This document shows, piece by piece, positions 24,601-37,565 of a stretch of DNA of 64,000 bases. Source of the stretch: Glebionis coronaria (lineage: Eukaryota > Streptophyta > Magnoliopsida > Asterales > Asteraceae); the NCBI GenBank assembly GCA_025667525.1, contig JANFOE010000572.1:312501-376500 (forward strand). The letters run 5' to 3'. Each line of letters starts with the position of its first letter. Positions within the stretch are counted from its first letter, which is position 1. The notes beneath the pieces were generated by a model. The model worked only from the letters and a program-made list of their open reading frames with translations, did no database searches and had not been told where the DNA came from. The position numbers and the translations under genes are program-made.

Positions 24601-26754
24601 ATCTTAATCATTCCTTCAACACAACCTTTAAACCAAAACACATCTCTCCATTATAGTATCTAACCATAAGTAATACTGCCCAACTCTATCCTCTCATCCT
24701 AACGTTCCTACAACCGCATAAATACATCAACCATGACGTGTAACCAAAGAATTCCAAACAATCGTGTCCCAAAATAAAATATAGGGTAAAACAAACCCTA
24801 GCCAAAACAACTAAAAACAAAACAATTTAATCCGAAAGATCAATGGAGTGTTCCAACAATGAAAAATTAGACTCGTCACGATTAGTATTACCAAATTTCG
24901 ATACGTTAGAAAATTTAAAACTTTCATCCCAATTAGTTACTTCTCATAAGAACCAAACTCCCATACTACTAAAACCAATCATACTCATTATTAACCATAA
25001 ACTCATCCTTTATCTTCATCATTTTATCAAGATATCCACTAATTAGTATACTACAATCTTAACCATTATCTTGTTTACCCATATTCAACTTATTTCACTT
25101 GTTATTATGAAACTAATACATGTTTATAAAATACAGTGTTTTTTTTTCATTTAGGTTGGTTATAACTAAACTACTACACGTTTACAAGGTGTGGTGTTAT
25201 TATTATCATTACTATAATAAAATCTCCCTTTTTTTTACTCTTTCCGTATTAGTTAAATTATTCTAAAATTTTAACTCCACTTAAGAAAATAATTATAAAA
25301 TTTCTTTACCCCTTTAAAATATATTATCACATGTTACATAGAAGACTAATCCAATTATTTTCAAGACAACTTTTTTTTATATAACTTACTACTACAACTA
25401 AAAAAATGTAAGCTACGACATCATACCATACACTTACAAATTATTTTCAAAACCGTTTCCTATAATTAGCTAGACTTATTTGCAAGAAAATTTAGTAGTT
25501 CGCATTAATAAAAATACATACCCGAATGTAGACACACATCCAAAAGACTCAAAACGTCGTTGGAACTCCATCAAACTCCAGCACCATAAAACACGAACAA
25601 ACACAAGGTACGTTCAAGTTATAATAACTAGTGAACGACCATATACCATAACTTAACACATAGTAGTATATATACATCCGCATATATATACCTATTAAAT
25701 CACCCAAAACATACTCGTTACCATACATGTCAGATCAACCAATCGCGTCATACACTCGCTTTTTTTTTCTACGAGTAGCCAGCATCTTACCACAAGGCAT
25801 AAAACCCATCACTAAAACCAGTCCATATCGTGTGACCCCATAATCACACAACATGACTATAACCCAAAACAATAACACACTCAAAAATATCCATATCGTA
25901 GGCAACCGTTACATAAACCCATATACTATACATATACTAATAATCCACATCTCATCATATACAAGCATGTACTAACCCTCTTTCATGCCATCATACTTAA
26001 GAACCCATTAAAGTTATGGTACTTGTATAACTATGTTGGCCACTATACTTATACAATTACCCTTTCCCCAATGCACTCCCTCCTATGATGACACTTATAA
26101 GAATCAATACAACACATAACACATAAATCCATCAACTCACCTAAGCACATAACCACATAAACAATAAGGTCAAAAACTCCAACTAATAAAATTACATAGT
26201 CAAACTCTTGGAATACAGAAATCCATAGTCTAGCTAAAACAGCATAGACAAAATCTAAAACAAAAACATAATCAATTATAAGTCATGTCGCCCATCAGAA
26301 TGGAAACACCTTAAAATCATTCCTACCCATGTACTCCTAGTAACTCGAACCACCACACGATTCTTAGGGAACATGACTTAAACATCAAAAGAAAAAATAA
26401 CATACCTCGGGTACATAAGATAACTCAACAAAAGATAGAAACTACCTTGTACCAAATTATGTACTATAATGTACAATTTAAGCAAAATACAACAATGACT
26501 AGCGTGGACGATTATGGTTCAACCCGCACTAGTCACAACAAGAAAAGAAAATAACATGTGGCTAAGTATGACTTACTATGGTTCAACCCATACTAGTCAA
26601 AACTTAACAAACATCGCAAGTAAAAACCAATAACATCCAGAAAACTTTAATTAATATAAAACGTACACATACTCCTATGAGGCCTATATGCAGGGACCCT
26701 TAAGCTATAGACTAGGTTACTGGACTAGGCAACCTAATTCTCTATAACCATTGT
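21675..26754 (-). mobile_element. E1 internal region, heavily decayed gag-pol
   Basis: The 5.1-kb interior has no long frame. Its size and the primer and polypurine sites fit a gypsy element related to E2, whose interior is 6.1 kb. The clearest coding remnant is the integrase piece at 22263-22433. A possible YIDD reverse-transcriptase remnant lies near 23484-23496 but is not supported by its flanks. Many stops and frameshifts show that the element is old, and it encodes no working protein. Confidence 0.65.
22263..22433 (-). pseudogene. Integrase remnant of E1
   Basis: On the minus strand GATGGGCAAGTGAGA (Asp-Gly-Gln, as in the TDGQSERT motif near the catalytic Glu) is followed by ACAACCTTAGGAGTTACACCGAGGGCATG and then GGCTGAGTTTTCATATAATGATAGTTATCATACT. 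These correspond in order to the E2 integrase blocks for [16 protein letters not shown] and [12 protein letters not shown]. Indels and stops interrupt it. It shows that E1 belongs to the same broad gypsy group as E2. Confidence 0.7.
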
Positions 26755-26765
26755 CTCTGATACCA
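26755..26765 (-). other. E1 primer binding site (initiator tRNA-Met type)
   Basis: TGGTATCAGAG on the minus strand, four bases from the LTR end at 26769. It matches the usual initiator tRNA-Met primer site. Confidence 0.8.
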
Positions 26766-27998
26766 TTCTATTACACCCCCACCATGGCGGAATATGGGGC
26801 GCGACGTATGGATATCATCACAACATGGCGTGTCTATACAGATAACTAAATGAAATAAGAAATGTCATAAAATGGTGACACAAATGTCATGACAGTATCT
26901 CAACAATGCAGGAGTCTAGGTAAGTAGGTAACAGTCCTACCACTTACCCGAGACAAACAATAACATAAACAAAGCAAACATATAGGTGCCAGCAGTATCA
27001 CTTATTAAACAAACAAAAGAAACTAAGAAGGAACGGGGATCTCCTTCTAAATGCATTCCTACGCAACTCCAAATCCTAGCCACTTATGTTCTCATGCTTA
27101 ACCATAATATCACCTGAAAGAGACACTAAAACCCGTCAACATAAAGTTGGTGAGAGTCATAGGTTTAGACTCCAACGCCAAAATCAAACCATAAGCTGTG
27201 AACAACAACCACTAACAAATGAACATATGGACAATGTGATACAAACATGCATTAACAACTAATATTCAAGATTTAACAAACCAAACCAAATCCAAGGCTC
27301 CCAGCCTTACCAAAACCCCATGGTACCATAGGCGCACATACACCTATGTACCAATCCCAAGGACCCGCCTTGTCATTATCCATTGGTCCTATAGATGCTC
27401 ACACATCTATGTACCTCCCCAAGGCCCTGCCTTGTCAACATCCCCTTGGTACCAAATCAAAACATAAAACAATCAAGAATCAACTAGCAGTTAATCACAT
27501 AAGTATGTACAAGTCCATCACCAAACACAAAACATTCATAGCATAATTTATAAAAACAAGACAGTGTCTCTTCCATCCCATCTGGAAGTCAAAATCATTA
27601 GTAGACATGGGACTATGAAACTCACCTGATTGAGCTTCTCCAAAAACCCGCGCACTAGCAAAAAGCTAACAAACAAAAGCACACAATCAAAACATAAACC
27701 AAACACTAAAATGGCTCATCAACCTATGATGGACATCTAGCCTTCTCCCATATATGTTCCTCATTCATATGTTCTAAACACCCAATTACCCTTCCCTAAC
27801 AAGTCCTTAACTTAGTTAAGTTTGATACCTAACCCGTTCATATTTTACACAAAATAGTCCCAACTTTTAGGTCTCGAAACTATAAGCCAAACGGCCACCT
27901 AACCATACACATGATCTCTGTAAAGGAAACCCTATGCCCTTACATATGTTAGCTAACTCTCCTATTTGGCCTTAACCTTAAAGCTACTGTTAAGGCCC

Positions 27999-28144
<146 letters not shown>

Positions 28145-28373
28145 TTTTGTCTATCCATATTTTACTGATTTTGAACATACAAAAAGTTTGTTATGATTAG
28201 GGGGTCTTACCCTAACCCACAATATTAGCCTCAATGCAGATACTTCCTATAATATATAAACCAACTCCCATGTTCGTTTGAAAGTCCCAATACAACCCTA
28301 AGTACCCTAAACAACCCAAAACATAAAAAGAAAACAGGCTGATTTCAAAACTGTTTTGACCTCCGACTGTTGT

Positions 28374-31300
28374 TGTGACAATCTAATATTTTCAGGTAGT
28401 GAAATATTTTCTCGTATAATATTTTGAAACTTATTTTTGTGTTGGTTGACAAACTCACAATTTACGGATTTAAATTTGGGCTTACGTGCATAATTTAGCG
28501 TCCTTTACGACTAAACCGGAAACCTTAGGATTACGTATTTACGTTTTTGAACTCCGTTTTTGATGAGCCAATTTTTATTGGATTCGTTTTGTGACGTTGA
28601 TTCATAATTTATAAAAATGTTTTTCGTAAAACGACCTGAGGGCACGCAAATCGAGAAAACTAGAATCGAGGAATACCCGTAAATTAGTGAGGTGGGACAA
28701 AATACAGTATCCCACCCCACTAGCTAACATGGGACGGCACATGACACCACATCTAAGGATGTGGCATCATGTTAGCTAAGTAGCTACAAGTGTAAGCCTT
28801 AGCTTAACACTTAAGCTTACATCTTTCCACTAACACAAAACCACTAGCTACACTTCACACATACCATTTCCATACATGCAAACAACCTCAAACTCTCTCA
28901 AAACCTCCACCCCTTGCCGTCCACTTTGAAGAACAAAACACCCCTTTTGATCTTTTCTAGCCATGAAATACATGTTATCTACCTCTATCATGGAGTTACC
29001 TTGAAGCCTTGATCATTTGGTGGCCATATTAACAACAAAGGAGGTGATTTGCTTGTGTCCTAGGGCTGATTTCTCAACGATTGTTCTTGGTGTTTGATGA
29101 TCTTGGAGTTACTTTTGGTGTTCATCAAGTTCTTGTCTTCTAAAAACAAGAAATACACTTGGTTGGTAAAGAAGATCATCCTCTCCATTTTCTCTTGTTA
29201 TTTTTGTAAAGAACAAATGTATTTTCTTTCTTATTTTATATGTATATGATGAATATATGATGATAAAAATGTTGTGTGGGGATCAAGTGTTGATAAATAT
29301 GCTTAAAAAGGTTAATAACTATAAGAAACAAGGCTAAAATCATGCTTATTTAGTTGGCTGTATAAAAACAGTATATAACTAAAACTTGAACTGATAAACT
29401 TGCATGGTATAATCCATTTACAGTAAGTAAAAGATGTTATACACATGTGAGAGTTGTCCATGCAATGGAATCATTATAATGAGTGAGATATGATCAAAAC
29501 AAGATGAGAGTGCTAATCTGAATAAGCTGTTTTGTAGGGACTGTTAAGGCTAGATAAACTTAGAATGAGCAGTATCTATAACTAAGTTAAATGTAGAACA
29601 TAATATTAAGATCATGCCACCCAAAAATGAGCTTCTAATTCATTATAGAACTCTAGATATGATAAAAATGGTGAAGATGAAGATAAAAATCAGATTTTGA
29701 GAATTAATGTTTATTATTATTATATAAGCACTCAAATTTTATTGTATAAAATGTAAAATAAAAACCCACTAACTTATGAAATTTATTTATATAAATATGT
29801 AAAAGGTTAAATAAATGGATAAATTATATAAATGGTAGTGGAATAATACTTATAAGTAATAAAAACTATAAACTTGATTTTTACGACTTTTTCGGCTATT
29901 ACCGTTAAATTAACGTTTTTCGCTAATTAAAACTTAGACGATCAAACCCGTCTAATGTAAAGTTTTTAAAAGTCATATACTGATATATAAGTAACTAATA
30001 CAAGCAAAAAACCGATAAAACCCGAACTATAGGACATACGGACATTAACGAGCTAACTAAGCATATTGGACTAATAATTGGACTAAATAAGTTAACCACT
30101 TATAAAAAGAACTTATTGGGCTTAACCCATTTGGACCCAACATGGAAAGTATAGATACTGATAATATAAGTATAAAATAGATCAAAACAAGTTAAAGAAC
30201 TTATAATAAGCTTATTGGACTTAAAATAGGTAAATAGGTAAGACTAGTAAACTAGTAAAAAGTTACCAAAACGTAAACACTAAAATGAGTAAACAAGGAT
30301 ATATAAACCCACTTGATCATCATCATATGTACAAAATCATCATATGTATATTGTTATTTTGATAAAAGTCATTGGACAAGAGTCTAAGACCGATTATTAT
30401 TTATATAGGTTTCCGTGACCGAAGCACGCCTGTAGCCGATAATCCGCCTTTCATTATCAACGTGAGTTCATAGCCTCACACTCTTTTAATTGTTTTATAA
30501 AATGATTTGTAAACCCGCGAGGGAGATAACATGCTAGATTTTGATTTAAATAGAACACAAGTAGTCCCGATGGTATGCTTAATGATATGGACCCGAATGA
30601 TGCTATGACCCTATAAACGAGACTAAAAGGATTATTAGTAGTTAGGTTATGTCACTTAAAGTCCCATTAGCATGCATTGTGAACTACCGGGATTTGGTAG
30701 ACGCTTATGCATTTGATAGTACTATTTGGGGACGATCACCCCAGTTCGCGCCTTGACGGTTGATCCCCGTCGTACCACATTGATTGGTAAGCGAATTTAT
30801 GTATGAGAAGATTCCATAGCGTGATTTTTGTGACGACACGCTAACTTAGATGGGCAAATTGTTTGTCGGGTTCGCGGCCCGCTGTTTCACAGTAAGGTAG
30901 CAATGTCATGCGGCTAATAATAATCCTATATAATCTAAATATCCGATATGATACGACGCTAACAACGATGATAATATTACCTATAATGGTAATATTGAGA
31001 CTACGGTCTCATGGACGGTTTAAGATGTATGCTTGATATATATATTGCCTGACTAGCAATACGTGGACTTACTTCCGATATTATACTTGTGTTCTGATTT
31101 TAACGATTGTTTTATATAACGGTTTTTATTAAACTCTATGAATTCACTCGGCATTCGCTGATATGATTTTTGCATGTTTTTATCTCAGGTGCTTGAAGGT
31201 AATCCGGATGGAGATCGACTCTGATGGCCCACATAATATTAAAAATGTTCATTCGATCTATGTTTTGTAAACTTAATGACCTGTATAATTTGGGTCCTGT

Positions 31301-31450
31301 TGTACGCTTTTAAACTTTTTATCGAATGAATGTATGTTGAACCTTGTACAACCATTTTTATGTGTTGTCTATGATTGGAGTTATTGTGCTATCCCGTAAC
31401 ACTCTGAAAGACCCTTCCGCTGTACCGATACGAAAATTGAGAGTGTTACA
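28374..31450 (+). mobile_element. E2 5' LTR (3077 bp)
   Basis: It starts TGTGACAATC and ends GAGTGTTACA. The length equals that of the 3' LTR exactly. It is unusually long for the group and has no ORF of note. The poly(A) and promoter positions were not resolved. Confidence 0.92.
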
Positions 31451-31453
31451 GTT

Positions 31454-31466
31454 TGGTACCAGAGCT
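31454..31466 (+). other. E2 primer binding site (initiator tRNA-Met type)
   Basis: TGGTACCAGAGCT begins three bases after the LTR end and differs by one base from TGGTATCAGAGC. Confidence 0.8.
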
Positions 31467-31728
31467 CTCGTTATAGAGAACAAAAGATTTTAAAAACCAA
31501 GGTTTTGAACAAAACTTTTCAAAATCTTTTGACAATGAACATTTGAGAAAATATTTGAAAAATCTTATGACTATAACGGTGCCAGAGATCTCCGACGTTA
31601 CCAACAAGCCCTATTGAGAAGATATATATTTTGATATATATAATTTAATTTATATATATTTATATATCATGGTTTCATTATGTAATTGTTTAACTAGTAT
31701 GTTATCCTAATACGAGATATATATATAA

Positions 31729-32739
31729 ATGCAGATTGTCATGGCTGACCCTAATATTCATGTAGAAAACCATGATATTCCCGAACCTAATGTAGATGAT
31801 GATCCTTATTTAGACTTAGTAGATTATGATATGGATGATGAGGAGGAACCATTTGAGGATCCCGAGCCCGAGTTAGGACTAGGAGATCAGATTGCCCCTC
31901 AGGTTGACTTGGTAGAGAATGAGATTGATAATGTTGATATAGAGAATGATGATGAGATTGGGTTAGATAATTTAGATGAGGAGATTGATGACGAGGATGT
32001 CGAGGAGGATGTAGGTATAGATGTTGAGGTCGATGATGATGAGGAAGCCGAGCTTATTTACCCTTATGATGTTCCAGAGGGCGAGCCTTTGCCCCCACCA
32101 GTTTATTTGTCTGATTCTGAGGTTGAGTTACCTAGGGATGAAATGTCTAAATCGTCTGAATCTGATTCTGAATCAGAGGAGGATGAGGATGATAATGCAC
32201 CTGACGGTACTGATGGTATTGCTACTCGTGGACATGTGATAGGAGAGTCGTCTAGTACTCGAGAGGCTACTCATATTGATGGTCTTGCACCATGGGCCTT
32301 GAGACGTGATCTAGATGCTTCCCGTGTTAAGAGTAGTATGACAGAGATTGGATTAGGTTTTGTTCAGACTCAAGTTGCTTATTTGGAGTCGAAGACTAAG
32401 GTTGGCGAGAAAGAGCGGGAGTTTCTTAGTTTGGATTTGTCTGATGTAGAGCGTGGTTTGAATGAGGCTTTTAGGAGGTTATCGGTGTTGGAAAGTGGTG
32501 AGTTTGCTGAAATGAAGAGAAAGGTGAATTCTATGGAGATTCGGTTGAGTGTAGCTCGTGCGATGCGTGAGAAAGCTGAAAAGGAGTTGAATATATCCGT
32601 GGGATGGAATAGTCGATTTTATGCTGACATGGTTGAAAGAGGAGTAATCCGTAAGCGCCCAGCTGAAGATGTGTCTAGTGATCGTCCGACAAAAATACAG
32701 AAGACGATGGATGATGGACCATATGGCGGTTCTCAGTAG
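31729..32739 (+). CDS. Extra acidic, coiled-coil ORF upstream of gag in E2
   Basis: A 336-residue frame is open from ATG 31729 (an alternative ATG lies four codons on, at 31741) to TAG at 32737. The first 170 residues are dominated by Asp and Glu (for example DEEEPFEDPEPELG), with a Pro-rich EGEPLPPPVYLSDSE segment. The last half is Leu/Glu/Lys/Arg-rich and predicts a coiled coil (around EFAEMKRKVNSMEIRLS). It ends in a basic RKRPAED patch and a short Gly/Ser tail. No enzyme motif is seen. It is separate from gag, which starts 290 bp later, and unlike gag-pol it has no internal stop. Its role is unknown; an accessory structural or nucleic-acid-related protein is possible. I recall similar acidic leaders in Asteraceae gypsy polyproteins but cannot verify it. 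Confidence 0.7.
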   Translation: MQIVMADPNIHVENHDIPEPNVDDDPYLDLVDYDMDDEEEPFEDPEPELGLGDQIAPQVDLVENEIDNVDIENDDEIGLDNLDEEIDDEDVEEDVGIDVEVDDDEEAELIYPYDVPEGEPLPPPVYLSDSEVELPRDEMSKSSESDSESEEDEDDNAPDGTDGIATRGHVIGESSSTREATHIDGLAPWALRRDLDASRVKSSMTEIGLGFVQTQVAYLESKTKVGEKEREFLSLDLSDVERGLNEAFRRLSVLESGEFAEMKRKVNSMEIRLSVARAMREKAEKELNISVGWNSRFYADMVERGVIRKRPAEDVSSDRPTKIQKTMDDGPYGGSQ

Positions 32740-33028
32740 ACCAGTCTGTGTTTAGTAGTGACCTTTGTATCTTTTGTATTTTTGTAGCATTGACTGAACC
32801 GACTTGTTAGTAGTAGACTTGGCACGAATTTTGAGTGTATATAGTGCTGGAACTTTGATATGGAATGTAACTAAGACAATACTTTTGTTTCAAATCGAAT
32901 GAAATATGTATCTTGTCTTGAATTCCATATTGTGCCTTATTTGTATCTTGATTATGAATTCAATCCATATTATATGAATCCTTGTTGGGTGAATGCTTAA
33001 TACTTTGAAATTGTGAAATTATAGAACT

Positions 33029-36000
33029 ATGCCGCCCAAGAAGGCTGTGAATGAGAATGATGTACGTAGGATTATTACGGAGCAAGTTACCGCATCTATG
33101 ACTGAATTTATGGCAAATGCTAGAAATGAAGCTGGCGGTAGTGGAGCTGGCGGTAGTGGAGCTGGCGGTAGTGGAGCTGGCGGTAGTGGAATTGGAGGTA
33201 CTAATGTGAATGTGAATGCTAATAATGTGAATGCTAATGTTGGAGGAAATGTAGGAGGACTTGGAACTAATGCACCTGAAGTTGGTGGTTGTACTTATGT
33301 GACGTTCATGAAGTGTGAACCTCTACCTTTTAATGGAACTGAAGGTGCTGTAGGACTAAGCCAGTGGATTGAGAAGATTGAGTCGGTGTTTCGGATTAGT
33401 AAGTGTAAGGAGGAAGATAAGGTGACTTTTGCTATGGCTACTCTTAAAGGTCGTGCGTTGACTTGGTGGAACGGTAGAATTGCTTTCATGGGTCTTGATG
33501 CTGCTAATGCTACTCCTTGGGATGAAATTAAAAAGTGGATGACTTTGGAGTTTTGTCCTCGTAGTGTGATTATTAGGTTAGAACAAGAGTTGATTCATCT
33601 GCGAATGAAAGGTGTGGACATTGATAGTTACACAAACCGATTCCATGAGTTGGCCTTGCTATGTCCTCGATTGGTGGAACCCGAAGAGATCCGAATTGAG
33701 CAATATATTAAAGGGTTGACCAGGAATATCCGGGGGGACGTGACATCATCTAAACCACTGACCATTGATGATGCTGTTCGAATGGCTTACCAACTCATTG
33801 GACAGATAATTCAGGATAGGGAAGATGAAGCCCGTGTTGGTGAGAAAAGAAAGGGTGACGGTGATCGTGTAGATAGAGGTGATAATAAGAAGAATTTCAA
33901 TCGCCGTCAGAACCAGAGAAAGGGGAATGCAAATGCTCTTACCTACAATACACCGCGCAACGATGATAGATGTCCTAAGTGTGGCAACAAGAGGCATGCT
34001 GGCGACTGCTCGAAGTGCCAAAATTGCGGAAAGCTTGAACACAAGGTTGAAAGGTGTAAAAAGGGAACCATTTGCTTCAACTGTAATGAAGAAGGTCATA
34101 GGAAATCGGAATGCCCCAAGTTGAAAGCGATTGTACCTGGAAGAAACCCCCAGGGTGGTATCTATCAACTTGGAACAATTGAGGTGAAGAAAGAGGATCC
34201 GAATGTCGTTACCGGTACGTTTTTACTCAACAATCATTATGCTGTTGCTTTATTTGATTCTGGTGCTGATAGGAGCTTTGTATCCACTAAATTTAGTGCC
34301 CTTATCGACATTGAACCTGTTGAGATATGTACCAATTACGAGGTGGAATTGGCTGATGGTAAATTAGTGAAAACTAATAAGCTATTAGAAGGATGCTCTC
34401 TAAATCTCTTAAACCATTCTTTTCCGATTGATTTGATGTTGATAGAATTAGGTAGTTTTGATATTATTATTGGTATGGATTGGTTGTCGTTGAATAATGC
34501 TACTATTTTATGTGGAGAGAAGAAGGTTAAGATTCCTCTTAGGAATAGGACGTTAGTAATTGATGGTAATCGAGGTGAATCCCGTTTGAAAATCGTTTCA
34601 TGTATTAAAGTCCAAAAGTACATCAGGAACGGTTGTGAGTTATTCTTAGCTCAAGTGACCGGGAATGAGTCTAGGGAGAAACGATTGGAAGATGTATCTA
34701 TTATTTGTGAATTTCCTGAGGTATTTCCTAAAGATTTATCCGGACTTCCACCGATAAGGCAAGTAGACTTTCGAATCGATTTAATTCCTGGTGCTGCACC
34801 GGTGGCACGTGCGCCTTACCGATTAGCCCCTTCTGAATTAAAGGAGTTATCTGAGCAACTTAAGGAGTTGTCTGATAAAGGTTTTATTCGACCGAGCTCG
34901 TCGCCTTGGGGAGCTCCAGTCTTGTTCGTTAAGAAGAAGGATGGATCTTTTCGTATGTGCATTGATTATAGGGAACTGAATAAGTTGACAATTAAAAATT
35001 GATATCCGTTACCTAGGATTGATGATTTGTTTGATCAACTACAAGGATCTAGTGTGTATTCTAAGATAGATTTGCGGTCAGGATATCACCAACTTCGCGT
35101 CCGTGAAGAAGATATTCCTATAACTGCATTTAGAACTCGTTATGGACACTATGAACTCCAAGTAATGCCATTTGGGTTAACTAACGCACCTGCGGTTTTC
35201 ATGGATTTAATGAATCGAGTGTGCAAGCCCTACTTGGATAAATTTGTGATTGTGTTTATTGACGATATTCTAATCTATTCTAAGAATGAAGATGAACATA
35301 GAGAACATTTAAGGATTGTTTTGAATTTGTTGAAGGATGAAAAGTTGTATGCTAAGTTTTCGAAATGTGATTTCTGGTTAGATTCTGTGCAATTTCTTGG
35401 TCATGTGATTAACAAAGATGGAATTCATGTTGATCCTGCAAAGGTTGAAGCCATTAAGAATTGGTCTGCACCGACAACGCCAACGGAAGTGCGACAGTTC
35501 TTAGGACTGGCTGGCTATTATAGGCGATTCATTAAAGAATTTTCTTTGATAGCTAAACCCTTGACTAAGCTTACCCAGAAGAATAAACCTTTCGTTTGGG
35601 GAAGTGATGAAGATGGAGCATTTCAGACATTGAAGCAAAAATTATGTAGTGCGCCAATCTTATCATTACCCGACGGGAGTGAAGATTTTGTAGTGTATTG
35701 TGATGCATCTCTTAGAGGCTATGGAGTTGTTTTGATGCAGCGAGAGAAAGTGATAGCTTATGCTTCTAGGAAATTAAGGAAGAATGAGGAGAATTATACT
35801 ACTCATGATCTTGAGTTAGGAGTTGTAGTCTTTGCTCTTAGGTTGTGGAGACATTATCTGTATGGCACCAAGTGTACGGTACTCACCGATCACAAAAGCC
35901 TACAGTATATTCTCGATCAGAAGGAATTGAACATGAGGCAACGAAGATGGATAGAGTTGTTAAGTGATTATGATTGTGATATAAAATATCACCCAGGAAA

Positions 36001-37524
36001 AGCCAATGTTGTTGCTGATGCGTTAAGTAGGAAAGATAGAGAGCCTATCAGGGTACGTTCTCTAGTCTTGACCGTGCACAATAATTTGCCTGAGCAAATT
36101 AGAAATGCAAAAATAGAAGCTTGTAAGAAGGAAAATTTTGTTAATGAAGGGTTCCGAGGAGAAGGAGATCCTTTAGAGGTTAGAGCTGATGGAGTGAAAT
36201 GCTTAAGAGGTCGTATGTGGATACCTAAGTTTGGAGGCTTAAGAGACTTGATTATGTTAGAATCCCATAAATCTAAGTATTCCATTCATCCGGGATCTGA
36301 TAAGATGTACCATGATTTGAAGAAGTTGTACTGGTGGCCGAATATGAAAGCTGACATAGCTATGTATGTTCTTCAATGCTTGACTTGTGCTAGAGTCAAA
36401 GCTGAACATCAAAAGCCATCAGGACTACTTCAACAACCAAAGATTCTTGAATGGAAGTGGGAGCGAATTACGATGGACTTTATCACCAAGCTTCCTAGAA
36501 CATCATCTGGAAACAATTAGATTTGGGTTATTGTCGATAGACTGACCAAATCAGCACACTTCATTCCGGTTAAAGAGCAGTTCTCACTGGAGAAGCTGAC
36601 TCGTATATACCTTGATAATGTTGTATGCAAGCATGGAGTGCCTGTATCGATCATCTCAGATCGAGATCCTAGATTCGCATTGAATTTTTGGAAATCTCTC
36701 CAAAGATCTTTGGGAACGAATCTCGACATGAGCACTGCTTATCACCCCCAGACTGATGGGCAGAGTGAAAGGACGATACAAACACTAGAAGATATGTTGA
36801 GAGCTTGTGTGTTAGACTTTGGTAAGAATTGGGATAAACATTTGCCGTTAGCAGAGTTTTCGTATAACAATAGTTACCATTCTAGTATTTAGGCTGCACC
36901 GTTTGAAGCTTTGTATGGTAGGAAGTGTAGATCTCCTGTATGTTGGAGTGAAGTTGGGGATACCCAGCTCACGGGACCGGAATTGATCCGGGAGACTACG
37001 GAGATGATAGTTCAGATTAAGAATAGGTTGTTGACTGCCCAAGTTACGCGGATGTGCGGCGGAAGCCAATGGAGTTTAAAGTGGGTGACCGAGTAATGTT
37101 GAAAGTATCGCCATGGAAAGGCGTTATCAGATTTGGAAAACGAGGGAAATTGAATCCCCGTTATATTGGACCCTTTAAGATTTTATCTAGAGTAGGTCCG
37201 GTGGCTTACAAACTAGAGTTACCCCCAGAACTTCATGGTGTTCACAACACATTCCATGTATCTAATCTGAAGAAATGTCTAGCTGTGAGTGATGAGAAAA
37301 TTTCGTTAGGTAAGGTTCGAATAGATGGGAAGTTGCATTTTATCGAAGAGCCCGTAGAAGTTATGGACCGTGAGGTAAAGCAACTGAAACAAAGTCGGAT
37401 ACCTATTGTCAAGATCCGACGGAATTCAAAGCATGGACCGGAGTATACTTGGGAACGAGAGGATGAAATGTGGAAGAAATATCAGCACCTCTTTGATTTC
37501 AATAAGAAACGGACATCCAAATGA
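33029..37524 (+). pseudogene. E2 gag-pol polyprotein, disrupted
   Basis: A single frame starts at ATG 33029. It reads in order: a Gly/Ser repeat (GGSGA units from a 15-bp tandem repeat at 33132-33190); the gag core with TWWNG; cysteine clusters ending in the knuckle [14 protein letters not shown]; protease [11 protein letters not shown]; reverse transcriptase with [10 protein letters not shown] and FIDDILIYS; RNase H with [11 protein letters not shown]; integrase with an HHCC zinc region (LQCLTC) and catalytic [16 protein letters not shown] and [13 protein letters not shown]; and a C-terminal chromodomain-like part ([30 protein letters not shown]). In-frame stops are TGA at 35000, TAG at 36518 and TAG at 36890. 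A small deletion near 37041 shifts the last part to another frame. Order and motifs fit Tekay/Del chromoviruses. The first stop could be a CGA to TGA change, and all three could be single-base transitions, as expected after methylation decay. Confidence 0.93.
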
Positions 37525-37553
37525 AATGGATCACGAGGACGTTGATCCCTTTT

Positions 37554-37565
37554 AGGAGGAAAAGC
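37554..37565 (+). other. E2 polypurine tract
   Basis: AGGAGGAAAAGC lies immediately before the 3' LTR start TGTGACAATC. Confidence 0.8.
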
